Source of the DNA: Sphingobacterium sp. UBA6711
GTDB taxonomy: Bacteria > Bacteroidota > Bacteroidia > Sphingobacteriales > Sphingobacteriaceae
DNA length: 51,232 nt
NCBI GenBank assembly: GCA_002454415.1
Contig: DKIT01000045.1
Span: 42,122 to 93,353, forward strand
Direction: 5' to 3'
The notes under the pieces were generated by a model that searched no databases, was not told the DNA's origin, and was given only the letters and a program-made list of their open reading frames with translations. How positions within the stretch are numbered: the stretch's first letter is position 1; every line of letters starts with the position of its first letter. Shown here piece by piece: positions 43,300 through 51,232 of this stretch. The position numbers and the translations under genes were made by a program.

Positions 43300-44862
43300 C
43301 TATTTTTTGTCCCACCACACGCGGGATGTCATCTGATCGCCATTGTCGAGATTGGCTACAGCTTTTTGATAATTCGCTGCATTTACTGTAGATTCTTCCG
43401 TTGGATACGTAAAGCGTCTCGGAATGGTCCCATTCGTTGCATTCCCAATATAATTTACCTCTTTCAGCACCGGGTATCCCGATCTGCGCCAGTTGGCAAA
43501 AGATTCATACTCATCCGAGAACGTATTGATATAATACTGGGTATTGATCTGCTCCAATGCTTTAGACTCGCTGAAAGGATTTTGGGTAAGGTACTTCGCT
43601 ATGGAGGCATCATCTATACCCGCGATTCCAAATTGTGTAAATTGTTTCATCGCTGCAGTAACGCCTGCGTCGTAATAGCTCTTGGCTGAACCTGAGATCC
43701 AGCCCCTATATGCAGCTTCGGCCAATAGAAGTTGGTTTTCGGCATAAGTCACCAAAAACGTCGGTGCATCCAGACGGGCATAAGTATATCTGTTGACAAC
43801 AGAATATTTATTCATTGCGCCCGGGTAAAGTGGATAATTTTCGATGAATGTAGCTCCTTTAGTTGTCTGATCGTAGCCATTTGGCATGCCCAGCTGCTTA
43901 CTCGCGGTGGTATCCCCTCTTGAAAACCGGCTGTCGTCTACTTTAATCGTTGGGTCAGTCACCACCGTTGCGAGAAAACGTAATCGTGGATCATAGGTAT
44001 TTTTCAGCAAGTTGATAAAAGATTCACTCATGCGGTAAGCATTCGGGTCTTCATGTACATAGATCTTCCCAAAGGGCTCTGCGCTATTGTTGGCCGTTAC
44101 CGCTCCCGGATGCAAAACAAGCGCACTCTCGTCATTGCTTGCGAACAAACCACCAGCGACAGCGGTATTCACCCAAGTTTTAGCGACTTCAGCGTCCACT
44201 TTAGAAAGACGCATACCCAATCTTAACATCAAGGAATACGCAAATTTTTGCCATTTGACCACATCACCTTTGTAGATGATATCAGCATTACCAATGGTCG
44301 ATGTCTTACCATTCAAATTGGTCGCGGCTTCTTTGAGTTCTTTTAGCATATCCAGGTAAATGGATTGCTGGGTATCATAGGCTGGATAACCTTTCCCCTG
44401 ATAATAGGCAAGACCAGCCTCCGAATAAGGTACGTCTCCGTACATATCTGTAAGTCGGTGAAATAGCAGTACGCGCATGATGCGTGCCATCTGATATTCT
44501 GGGTTAAACTCTTGTTTATCCTTCCAATTTTCCATCAGATCTGTCACATCACGTATACCGTTCGGATATAGCCGATCCCAGAATGCAGAGTTATATCCTG
44601 CACTGTAGGTGTACTTATCACCATTCCAATAACTTTCGACAGAGGCCGTATGTTGGAGCATGGTACTGATATAGATCAGACCATTCCGCCAAGCTTCGTA
44701 CTCTGTTCCATAGCCATATTGCTGTACATTGGTAAACATCAATTTATAATCCATATTGTCTTTTCCTATCGCTTCAGGATCGACATTTAGGTCACCAAAA
44801 TCACTACATGCGGATAATCCAAATCCAAACGCAGCGACGAGATATAATAGTTTCTTTTTCAT
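43300..44862 (-). CDS. SusD/RagB-family outer-membrane lipoprotein (SusD-like_2 type)
   Basis: The product has 520 residues with a lipoprotein signal (FGFGLSACSDFGD, Cys ~19). The stretch GDLNVDPEAIG just after the lipobox and the later YEAWRNGLIYISTMLQHTAS are typical of the SusD-like_2 branch. A C-terminal segment EQINTQYYINTFSDEYESFA with NWRRSGYP matches the family's end region. It lies 65 bp downstream of susC and is closed by a terminator. The nearby GH92 enzyme suggests a mannose-containing glycan, although the two are not clearly in one operon. Confidence 0.94.
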   Translation of the reverse strand: MKKKLLYLVAAFGFGLSACSDFGDLNVDPEAIGKDNMDYKLMFTNVQQYGYGTEYEAWRNGLIYISTMLQHTASVESYWNGDKYTYSAGYNSAFWDRLYPNGIRDVTDLMENWKDKQEFNPEYQMARIMRVLLFHRLTDMYGDVPYSEAGLAYYQGKGYPAYDTQQSIYLDMLKELKEAATNLNGKTSTIGNADIIYKGDVVKWQKFAYSLMLRLGMRLSKVDAEVAKTWVNTAVAGGLFASNDESALVLHPGAVTANNSAEPFGKIYVHEDPNAYRMSESFINLLKNTYDPRLRFLATVVTDPTIKVDDSRFSRGDTTASKQLGMPNGYDQTTKGATFIENYPLYPGAMNKYSVVNRYTYARLDAPTFLVTYAENQLLLAEAAYRGWISGSAKSYYDAGVTAAMKQFTQFGIAGIDDASIAKYLTQNPFSESKALEQINTQYYINTFSDEYESFANWRRSGYPVLKEVNYIGNATNGTIPRRFTYPTEESTVNAANYQKAVANLDNGDQMTSRVWWDKK

Positions 44863-44927
44863 TTTTATGTTTCTTAACCTTTTACTGTTTTTAATATTTC
44901 CTCCGATCTTTAAGTCATTATTTGACC

Positions 44928-47900
44928 TTAGAATTTCAGATTTAAATTAAAACCCACATTGCGTGTCATCGGATAGCCATTAAGTTCCAATCCTTGAGCA
45001 TTACTGTTGTTGTATGCAGATTCAGGATCTATATTTGGCGTATTTTTATGAATGGTCCATAGGTTACGACCGACCAAAGAGATTGAAGCTCCTCGGAACG
45101 GCGTTTTGGACAAGAAATCTTTTGGCAAACTATAACCAAAAGAAATTTCCCGCAATTTGACAAATCCGGCATCATAAACAAACTCTTCAGTAAAAGACTG
45201 ATCGACAACATACTTCCAATAGGTCTGAGCATCAACTGCTGTCGTATTTGTCGAGCCGCTTAGATTAACACCTTTGCCCACAATATTACCTTCGCGACCT
45301 TCTAAGGTTGCTTTATGTAAGCCTGATCCGTACAAGTTCAAATTTGTTCCCGAAAAGATTTTTGCACCCAATTTGAAATCCAATAGCATGCCTAAGCTAA
45401 AGTTTTTATAGGTAAAATCATTTCTAAAACCGCCGGTAAAGCGATAGACACCATTACCGAGCACCTCGACGCCATCAGAACGTACAGGTAAACCTTTATC
45501 GTCAAATATTCGATTTCCTGAAGCATCAGTTTTGTATTTATAACCCACGATCTGACCATAAGGAAGACCGACAATATTTTGTACAGAGGCATTTCCGGAT
45601 CTAGATACTCCACCTTCAAATGTGAGGCTTTTTTGGTTACCCAAACTAAGCACTTTACTATCGTTGAATGCAAAATTGACAGAGCCTTTCCATTTAAAAT
45701 CATCCGCTCGGATAATATCACCATAGATCAATGCTTCTACCCCTTTATTGCGCAATTCTCCAATATTCTGAATAGCAACTGAATATCCTGAGCCCGTACT
45801 TGTCGTTACACGCACAATATCATCTTTAGTTGTTTTCTGATAGACAGCAAGGTCGATCCCCATTCTGTTGCCCCAGAATTCGAGATTTGCACCTGCTTCC
45901 CATTCACTGATGCGTACCGGTTTTAAGTTTGCATTTGGGACAACGTCATTGTTGATCGTTCCGATGGGTTGACCTTGCAATTCATAGGATAATGTTCTAT
46001 AAGCCAGTGCCGTTTGATAAGCTTTGGTTCCATTCGAAGCAGAGGCGCGGGACAACCTCAGTTTACCCATATTGATCCATTCTGGAAGCTTTAAGTGATC
46101 GCTAAATACATAACTTAAGCTGACAGAGGGATAGAGATAACCATTACTTTCCGGGTTCAGTGTCGAATACCAGTCATTACGGGCAGAAAGATTTAGGAAC
46201 AAGAAATCTTTATAGCCAAAATCTGCCGTTCCGTATATTGACCTGACCTGATACTCATCATACAGTTTTTTGAAGGTACGCGTACCCGCGGCGACATTTC
46301 CTGTATTGTATACTCCATCCACAATAAATGGACGTATCCCGCCATCAGTTCCCCAAGTTTGGTTACGGGTTTTTTGGCTATTCCCGCCCACCGTTGCCGA
46401 AATGGAGAAGTCACTGACTTTTTTCTTAAAACCAATTAAATAATTAAAGTTGGTTTCTTCAAACTCTTTGTTATATTCATTGATGTAACCATTTGGATCC
46501 GCAGAGGCTCCTTTAGGCTGTACCTGTTTGAAGGCTAGGTTGAAACCATCCCGCGTAGCCGCTCCCTGTACATATAACCAATCCGTGATATCGTAGCGCA
46601 GGTTGAAACCACCAGTCAATCTCTTTTTTGTCGACTTGTTGAATTTGCGATACTGTAAAAAGTAAGGGTTGTTAAAATAAACATTGTTTCCCGGCTGCAA
46701 TTCTTTACCGAACTCATCTACTGCGGGCTCTAACCAGCGCACATCGTAACCATTGGCTAGATACAACAAGCTGGCATTGGTATTTCCATTTCCATCCGAA
46801 AGATTTGCCCGATTATCGACAAACTCAAACATATAATTGGCATTGATACCAAGCTGCAATTTTGGCGTGATCTTATAAGTCGTATTTAGGTTCGCCCCAC
46901 GTTGGTTTGATTTTGCATTGGGCAGAATAGACCCTTCATAGCCATTATTTAAACCAAGTCGGAAGCTTGATTTTTCATCACTGCCACTGACAGCTAGTGA
47001 GGTTTGATTGCTCAGGCCCGTGCGGTAAAAATTTTTCCAATTGTCCACAGGCGAATACGCATAGCTATTGCCAAATTTATTCACCGCCTGGCTACCGTCC
47101 ATTTTCGCACCCCAGCTTTGATTATAGGTATCGTTCGCAGCAGCTGCTGTTGTTGGTTTCGATCCTTGTACACCCTGACCATAGGTATCCTGAAAATCGC
47201 GGTAGTCATAAATGCTGTTGACCGTCATATTGTTGTTGAAGTCAATACCTAAGCCTTGTGCACCTTTACCTGATTTGGTGGTAATCATAATAACTCCATT
47301 TCCACCCCGATAGCCATATAGTGCCGATGCGGCTGCACCTTTCAACACCTGGATATTTTCAATATCATCCGCATTGATGCTATTGAGACCATCGGGCATA
47401 TCCATACCACCGTATTGTCCTGCCGATCCCTGATTCTGATTATCCAGCGGAATACCATCCACAACGTACAAAGGCATATTGTTACCAGTCATGGAAGCAT
47501 TACCCCGAATAACTACGCGGCTACTACCGCCAAGCCCGGTGGCATTGCCCGCGACACTTACCCCAGCCACTTTACCACTCAGGGCATTCCCCAAATTTGG
47601 ATCCCGGGCTGCGGTAAATTGATCGCCCTTGACGGATGTTGTCGAATAGCCCAAAGACTTTTTCTCGCGCATAATACCCAGCGCCGTAACGACCACTTCA
47701 TCGATAGCCGTACTGGAAGCCGCTAGCTGAACATCCAGGGACTTGCTTTCGCCCACCGTAATTTCCTGATTTTCATAACCGATAAATCTGACCAAAAGGA
47801 CCTGACCTGGTTTAGCGGCAAGGGTATATCGTCCATTCGCGTCAGTTTGCGTAACCAGTGTCGTTCCCTTAACTGAGACAGTTACACCACTGATTGGATT

Positions 47901-48089
47901 TCCCGTACCGGCATCCTTAATGACTCCGGATATGGATTGCTGGAAATTCAAAAGATTTTTGTGCTCCTTTTTTACCAGAGATAGGTTAACAGCCGCATGC
48001 AGCTGTGTATAATTGGCTGCGAGGGCCACGAGCGGAATAATCCACTTTTTGGAGGCTGTCACCAATTTGATTTTGTCAGAATACCACAT
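44928..48089 (-). CDS. SusC/RagA-family TonB-linked outer-membrane receptor
   Basis: The product has 1053 residues with an N-terminal signal region (~12-33, ending QLHAA). A carboxypeptidase-regulatory-like domain follows (~53-130, SGVIKDAGTGNPISGVTVSV), then IDEVVVTALGIMREKKSLGY, the plug (VVIRGNASMTGNNMPLYVVD, then LKGAAASALYGYRGGNGVI) and a barrel ending VGFNLNLKF. It pairs with the following SusD protein for oligosaccharide uptake. The promoter region carries a near-consensus -33/-7 promoter and a LacI-type operator, so repression relieved by a sugar is likely. Confidence 0.96.
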   Translation of the reverse strand: MWYSDKIKLVTASKKWIIPLVALAANYTQLHAAVNLSLVKKEHKNLLNFQQSISGVIKDAGTGNPISGVTVSVKGTTLVTQTDANGRYTLAAKPGQVLLVRFIGYENQEITVGESKSLDVQLAASSTAIDEVVVTALGIMREKKSLGYSTTSVKGDQFTAARDPNLGNALSGKVAGVSVAGNATGLGGSSRVVIRGNASMTGNNMPLYVVDGIPLDNQNQGSAGQYGGMDMPDGLNSINADDIENIQVLKGAAASALYGYRGGNGVIMITTKSGKGAQGLGIDFNNNMTVNSIYDYRDFQDTYGQGVQGSKPTTAAAANDTYNQSWGAKMDGSQAVNKFGNSYAYSPVDNWKNFYRTGLSNQTSLAVSGSDEKSSFRLGLNNGYEGSILPNAKSNQRGANLNTTYKITPKLQLGINANYMFEFVDNRANLSDGNGNTNASLLYLANGYDVRWLEPAVDEFGKELQPGNNVYFNNPYFLQYRKFNKSTKKRLTGGFNLRYDITDWLYVQGAATRDGFNLAFKQVQPKGASADPNGYINEYNKEFEETNFNYLIGFKKKVSDFSISATVGGNSQKTRNQTWGTDGGIRPFIVDGVYNTGNVAAGTRTFKKLYDEYQVRSIYGTADFGYKDFLFLNLSARNDWYSTLNPESNGYLYPSVSLSYVFSDHLKLPEWINMGKLRLSRASASNGTKAYQTALAYRTLSYELQGQPIGTINNDVVPNANLKPVRISEWEAGANLEFWGNRMGIDLAVYQKTTKDDIVRVTTSTGSGYSVAIQNIGELRNKGVEALIYGDIIRADDFKWKGSVNFAFNDSKVLSLGNQKSLTFEGGVSRSGNASVQNIVGLPYGQIVGYKYKTDASGNRIFDDKGLPVRSDGVEVLGNGVYRFTGGFRNDFTYKNFSLGMLLDFKLGAKIFSGTNLNLYGSGLHKATLEGREGNIVGKGVNLSGSTNTTAVDAQTYWKYVVDQSFTEEFVYDAGFVKLREISFGYSLPKDFLSKTPFRGASISLVGRNLWTIHKNTPNIDPESAYNNSNAQGLELNGYPMTRNVGFNLNLKF

Positions 48090-48135
48090 AAGTTTAATAA
48101 TGATAGATTAACTTGATTTATAATTTTTCTTAGGT

Positions 48136-48164
48136 CGGTTGCATTTATCATGCAACCGGTTGCA
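48136..48164. promoter_or_regulatory. LacI-type operator with a third half-site upstream of susC
   Basis: TGCAACCGGTTGCA (48151-48164) is a perfect 14-bp palindrome with the central CG typical of LacI/GalR-family operators. A third copy of the half-site, GGTTGCA (48137-48143), lies 7 bp away in the orientation that makes a second inverted repeat with 8-bp arms. The site begins 13 bp downstream of the -7 box, over the expected transcription start, as for a repressor. No LacI-family gene is in the window. Confidence 0.7.
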
Positions 48165-48176
48165 ATGGATTATAGA

Positions 48177-48207
48177 CAAAGAAATGTATTATTTTCGATA
48201 CATCAAA
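48177..48207 (-). promoter_or_regulatory. Bacteroidota -33/-7 promoter of the susCD operon
   Basis: On the minus strand TTTG (48207-48204), a 19-bp spacer and TTTCTTTG (48184-48177) match the consensus TTTG-N19-TAnnTTTG with one mismatch. It lies 88 bp before the susC ATG and directly upstream of the LacI-type operator. Confidence 0.65.
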
Positions 48208-48428
48208 ATATTAATTGTCATTTTTACATAGTTTAAAACCTTTTAGCCAAACTATTTATCCACGCATTGACTTGCTTACGCAATTGAATTGGTTAGTTTT
48301 TTAGTAGTGCTTTTTCCATAGGCAATCATTCAAAAAGGTAGATAATGTGTTATTTATATGTATAACACCGCAAATGCCCTTTTGTTTCTGCTCCGGTATG
48401 GACTAATTTTTTCATTGGCCTGCTCCAC
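48208..48428. other. non-coding stretch upstream of the susCD promoter
   Basis: The region from the susC start (48089) to the next gene (48490) is 400 bp. Apart from the operator and promoter near susC, the inverted repeat at 48347-48368 and the terminator at 48429-48460, I see no gene, RNA motif or mobile-element remnant in it. Confidence 0.5.
48347..48368. repeat. short inverted repeat
   Basis: GTGTTAT (48347-48353) and ATAACAC (48362-48368) form a perfect 7-bp inverted repeat with an 8-bp AT-rich spacer. It is too weak for a terminator and is not followed by a T-run. It could be a protein-binding site. No function is evident. Confidence 0.35.
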
Positions 48429-48460
48429 AAAAAAGGGTCATTTCCAATCAGAAATGACCC
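48429..48460 (-). terminator. terminator of the small lipoprotein gene
   Basis: On the minus strand GGGTCATTTC (48460-48451) and GAAATGACCC (48444-48435) form a perfect 10-bp stem with a 6-nt loop, followed by six T (48434-48429). It lies 29 bp after the stop codon. Confidence 0.9.
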
Positions 48461-48489
48461 ACTCAAAAATATATAATTATTGTTACTAC

Positions 48490-48882
48490 CTATCGTTCAC
48501 AGTTTGCAGTCCAGGCTTTACCGTCTTTCGTATAACCGATTGTTAATTTGTCGTCATCGATACGGATAATTCCAGATCCCGCAGAGCCTATACTGACCAA
48601 AACATTCCCCTTTTGTTCAAAGTCCACCCCATTTAAATTTGGAATACCATTGCCGAAACCAAAGTTATAAGTATCTCCCACTTTGGTCACTGTGACCGTT
48701 CCATTGGCAGAAGCGACATCATTATCATTGTTGTTCAGATCATCGTAAGCAATCGTTCCTTCATACTTGCCGATAAAGAGATCATTGTCTGCCGGATCGT
48801 CATCTTTGCTACATGCTGTAAATCCGATCGCTACGGTTAAGATTAGGGTTCCTAAGCCCAAGAATTTAATTAATTTTTTCAT
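48490..48882 (-). CDS. small Asp/Asn-rich lipoprotein of unknown function
   Basis: The product has 130 residues with a lipoprotein signal (TVAIGFTACSKDDDPADND, Cys24). The acidic residues right after Cys resemble the surface-export signal of Bacteroidota lipoproteins. The mature part alternates polar and hydrophobic residues (GKYEGTIAYDD, VTVTKVGDTYNFGFGNGIP, DDDKLTIGY), suggesting a small beta-sandwich or half-barrel of lipocalin-like type. The family is not recognised. It is monocistronic with its own terminator and divergent from the propeller-solenoid lipoprotein gene. Confidence 0.75.
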   Translation of the reverse strand: MKKLIKFLGLGTLILTVAIGFTACSKDDDPADNDLFIGKYEGTIAYDDLNNNDNDVASANGTVTVTKVGDTYNFGFGNGIPNLNGVDFEQKGNVLVSIGSAGSGIIRIDDDKLTIGYTKDGKAWTANCER

Positions 48883-49114
48883 ACGTCGATGTTGTTAATG
48901 TGTATACTGTTGTCCAAAAACATGTTTGGATCGCTGAAGGAAATTCAAAGTCTGTGCCATGAGCGGCATCAAGAAATACGTAACCGTATCAACAACGGCA
49001 GAAGAGGTATAAATTTCCATCCGAACGTAGAAATACATAGCGCATGGTGGTAGTTGAAAAACTACAAAGGCACAAATTGTAGAAAATAAGATTTTAATTA
49101 TGAGGGTTTCGTTT

Positions 49115-49122
49115 TACTTTTG
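49115..49122 (+). promoter_or_regulatory. candidate -7 box for the propeller-solenoid lipoprotein gene
   Basis: TACTTTTG matches TAnnTTTG and ends 18 bp before the ATG at 49141. It overlaps the TTG at 49120 that could extend the frame, so translation almost certainly begins at 49141. The rest of the divergent intergenic region (48883-49114) shows only a small GTAGTT/AACTAC hairpin and no gene I can support. Confidence 0.5.
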
Positions 49123-49140
49123 TTAAAGATATATAATAAT

Positions 49141-50907
49141 ATGAAAAAGAAATTTTACCTACCCTTATTCGTTTTGGCATTTGCAGCAATCGTGAGCTGT
49201 AAAAAAGAGAACAATGACATCGACAATCCAACAGATAAACCTGTTGTGATCGAGAATGATATTGCGCAGCTCAAAGCACGCCTTGACCATCAAAATGCGG
49301 GTTTATTGCCGCTTTCTAATCTATTGGCTTCAAGTAAACGCGGTGCCACCAGTAGCAGTACGGTAACAGCCACTCAAAACCCTGACTTTTCACTAGCCTT
49401 GGTTGCACAGGTAGCCCCGCCCGATTATGAAGGAAATAAATTGCGCGCTACGCATGTTGCCATTTCAGGCAATTACGCATACGTGAGTTACAATACCGAA
49501 GGCGATCGCTATCTTGGCGGTGTCGATGTGATCGATATTTCGGACATCAATAACCCGCGGCTTGTTGTCAATGCCAAATTACCGAACATTGATATCAGCT
49601 CCCTTGCTGTCGACGGCAATAACCTGTTGCTCGCAGGAGCCGCAGATGAAGGTATTTTAGCAAAAGTGACGTCTCCGGCTGTACTTATTGTTTTGCCTTT
49701 ACAAAATGGATTGCCTACCGACGCTTACCGTTATACCGGTTTACCAAGTTATGTGGCGACAGACGTTGCCTACAACAGCGCAAGTCATTATGCTGTATCA
49801 GGTAATGCAGGGACAATTTCAAAAATAAACAAGACTTCTGGAGCAATTGAGAAGTCCGTTAGTATCGGGGACTTGCTTTCGGTCAGAACTTACCAGAACC
49901 AAGTCTATGCGCTTTCAGGAACACAGGGCATTAAAGTCGTATCCAATGATCTTGATGCTGTAAAAACGATCAATGTATCCCAAAATCCGACTTCTTCAAA
50001 ACGGACGATCGACTTTTATTCAAACTATCTATTAGCCTCTGAAGGTGCACAGGGTTTGGGTATTTACAACCTGAATACCGGCGCATTGGACAAACGTATT
50101 AGTATCCCGGTCAGCGCAGATGATACCGACATCGATGCAAATGATATCGTTACCAACGCTGTTTCGACCAATGACAAACGCGTATTTGTGGCGAATGGTG
50201 GCGCTGGTATCGCGGCTTACCAATTTGATGCTCAAAATAATTTTACTTATATCGGTAGTTCAAGCTTTAATGCCATAGATGCCAGTTCAAGCAACTTTAT
50301 CATCAGCAGAGACAATTATGTATTTGTCGCAACAGGAAAAGGCGGCTTAAAGATCATGAAGCTTATTGAGCTTAAACCAGCACTTCCAACTTGTAATGGC
50401 ACTTATCCAGCCTACACCGGAAGTACACAGTGGGATCTCAATGTAAACAATGCGGCGAGCTATTCGGATACCAAAACCTTTGCTTCCAACGTCAATATTA
50501 ACCGGGATTTCAACTGGTGTGGAACGTTAAATGTTAATGGAGGTTATGTAAACTTAAATGGAGGCGTATTTAATTTATACGGTACCATGGCGTTGAAGCA
50601 GCATATCAATGTCAACACGACGATGAACCTGATCGGATCCGGTACTATTGGTGGCACATTTACCGTAAATGGCAACGGCATCTTCAATGTCATGGGCTCA
50701 CTTTCACAAGGAACCGTGGGATCAAAAGAGACGTCTTTCATCAATGGTAAGATGATCATCGACGGCGAAGTAGTCGTGTATGGCAATCTAACGATCAATG
50801 GAAGCGGAAAAGTGGAATTTGCCAACAACAAATCGAAACTCATTGTTTATGGTAGCCTGACCAACTGGGGAACAGTAAGCAACGGCAGCATCACGCAGAT
50901 CAAATAA
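49141..50907 (+). CDS. lipoprotein with beta-propeller (LVIVD-like) and C-terminal beta-solenoid
   Basis: The product has 588 residues from the ATG at 49141. A lipoprotein signal (FAAIVSCKKENND, Cys ~19) leads into a region of about seven propeller-type repeats (~85-415). Examples are VAISGNYAYVSYNTEG followed by GGVDVIDISDINNPRLV, and later NDKRVFVANGGAGIAAYQFD; these resemble LVIVD repeats. After a Cys-containing linker, the last ~155 residues are short Asn/Gly-rich strands spaced regularly (LNVNGGYVNLNGG, FNLYGTMALKQHINVN, LTINGSGKVEF), which suggests a right-handed beta-solenoid. Surface binding or adhesion is the likely role. No catalytic motif is seen. Confidence 0.8.
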   Translation: MKKKFYLPLFVLAFAAIVSCKKENNDIDNPTDKPVVIENDIAQLKARLDHQNAGLLPLSNLLASSKRGATSSSTVTATQNPDFSLALVAQVAPPDYEGNKLRATHVAISGNYAYVSYNTEGDRYLGGVDVIDISDINNPRLVVNAKLPNIDISSLAVDGNNLLLAGAADEGILAKVTSPAVLIVLPLQNGLPTDAYRYTGLPSYVATDVAYNSASHYAVSGNAGTISKINKTSGAIEKSVSIGDLLSVRTYQNQVYALSGTQGIKVVSNDLDAVKTINVSQNPTSSKRTIDFYSNYLLASEGAQGLGIYNLNTGALDKRISIPVSADDTDIDANDIVTNAVSTNDKRVFVANGGAGIAAYQFDAQNNFTYIGSSSFNAIDASSSNFIISRDNYVFVATGKGGLKIMKLIELKPALPTCNGTYPAYTGSTQWDLNVNNAASYSDTKTFASNVNINRDFNWCGTLNVNGGYVNLNGGVFNLYGTMALKQHINVNTTMNLIGSGTIGGTFTVNGNGIFNVMGSLSQGTVGSKETSFINGKMIIDGEVVVYGNLTINGSGKVEFANNKSKLIVYGSLTNWGTVSNGSITQIK

Positions 50908-50925
50908 TATTACTCTATATCTACT

Positions 50926-50968
50926 AAAACTCCCCAATCACTTACAGGTGATATGGGGAGTTTTTTTT
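50926..50968. terminator. bidirectional terminator between convergent genes
   Basis: AAAACTCCCC (50926-50935) pairs with GGGGAGTTTT (50955-50964). Inside, ATCAC/GTGAT pairs further, and a T-run reaches 50968. It ends the + strand lipoprotein gene and also lies past the stop of the minus-strand susD fragment. Confidence 0.88.
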
Positions 50969-51000
50969 AGATTCTTTGCCGAATTAATAACTTTCCCGAA

Positions 51001-51232
51001 TTAATAACCGGGATTTTGTTTCAGGTTTGGATTCATCGCTATCTGCTGTTGCGGTATTGGAAATACCGATTTGGTCTCAGCAGTAGGTTTATGGTCCCAC
51101 CAGGATGCTGTATGAAACTTTCCAAAACGAATAAGGTCGCGTCTTCTGAATCCTTCAAAAATAAATTCCCTTCCGCGCTCGGCCAACAATTCATCCAAGG
51201 TTAATGTTCCCGTAGTATATTGTTCAGTAGTC
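51001..51232 (-). CDS. SusD/RagB-family lipoprotein, C-terminal end (5' part beyond window)
   Basis: The frame is open from the window edge to the stop at 51001, giving 76 complete codons. The sequence LTLDELLAERGREFIFEG followed by FRRRDLIRFGKFH and the ending MNPNLKQNPGY are the standard SusD C-terminal signature. The TTG at 51198 is internal, not a start. A susC gene is expected further upstream on the minus strand, outside the window. Confidence 0.93.
   Translation of the reverse strand, partial: TTEQYTTGTLTLDELLAERGREFIFEGFRRRDLIRFGKFHTASWWDHKPTAETKSVFPIPQQQIAMNPNLKQNPGY

Noticed and set aside
48883..49114. Two tiny minus-strand ORFs (19 and 24 codons, the first ending in Cys-Arg-Cys-Cys) upstream of the small lipoprotein gene
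   Set aside because: There is no adjacent terminator hairpin with a T-run before the lipoprotein gene, the promoter is unclear and both ORFs are short enough to occur by chance.

Overview
The window looks like chromosomal DNA of a Bacteroidota, most likely Sphingobacteriaceae (Sphingobacterium or a close relative). The signs are four SusC/SusD outer-membrane uptake modules, PUL-type glycan enzymes, adjacent gldL/gldM motor genes, a Reg_prop/Y_Y_Y sensor kinase, Bacteroidota-type -7 boxes (TAnnTTTG) and no obvious Shine-Dalgarno dependence. The genus is an inference. I saw no tRNA, rRNA, CRISPR array, insertion sequence or prophage.

Layout. 1-3246 (+) is the end of a SusC gene, a SusD gene and a surface lipoprotein, closed by terminators. 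3447-5444 (-) holds an L,D-transpeptidase lipoprotein and a small membrane protein. 5548-17439 (-) is a tightly packed seven-gene operon and the most interesting part of the window. In transcription order it encodes a receiver-domain protein with Glu in place of the phospho-acceptor Asp; an actin-fold ATPase-like protein that appears circularly permuted; a membrane-anchored HEAT-repeat protein; a processive-type GT2 glycosyltransferase; a TPR plus YaiO-type outer-membrane barrel protein; a fusion of a UDP-sulfoquinovose-synthase-like domain with a cysteine-desulfurase-like domain; and a DUF4838 (glycosidase-like) lipoprotein. I read this as an uncharacterised synthase-dependent polysaccharide production and export system, possibly making a sulfosugar-containing polymer. 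Immediately upstream (17617-22060, -) lie a sensor histidine kinase, a free-standing 7TM sensor-like protein and a NarL-type response regulator. A 16-bp palindrome sits just upstream of a candidate -7 box in front of the operon, so this trio probably switches it on.

22227-25365 (-) is an acyltransferase / C1 peptidase / HAEPLYID-type barrel operon of unknown role. 25484-35930 (-) is a PUL: susC, susD, an exo-rhamnogalacturonan-lyase-like (PL26/YetA) enzyme, a DUF6250 protein and a sulfatase. It is preceded by a 31-codon leader ORF and a terminator hairpin that look like an attenuator. 36210-38462 (-) has an EEP-family phosphohydrolase and an MscS channel. 38694-41078 (+) is a gldL-gldM pair without gldK or gldN beside it. 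41162-48089 (-) has a GH92 mannosidase and a SusC/SusD pair whose promoter carries a LacI-type operator. The window closes with a small lipoprotein, a propeller-plus-solenoid lipoprotein and the 3' end of another susD.

All functions were assigned by reading motifs and by comparison with remembered family sequences. No database search was possible.
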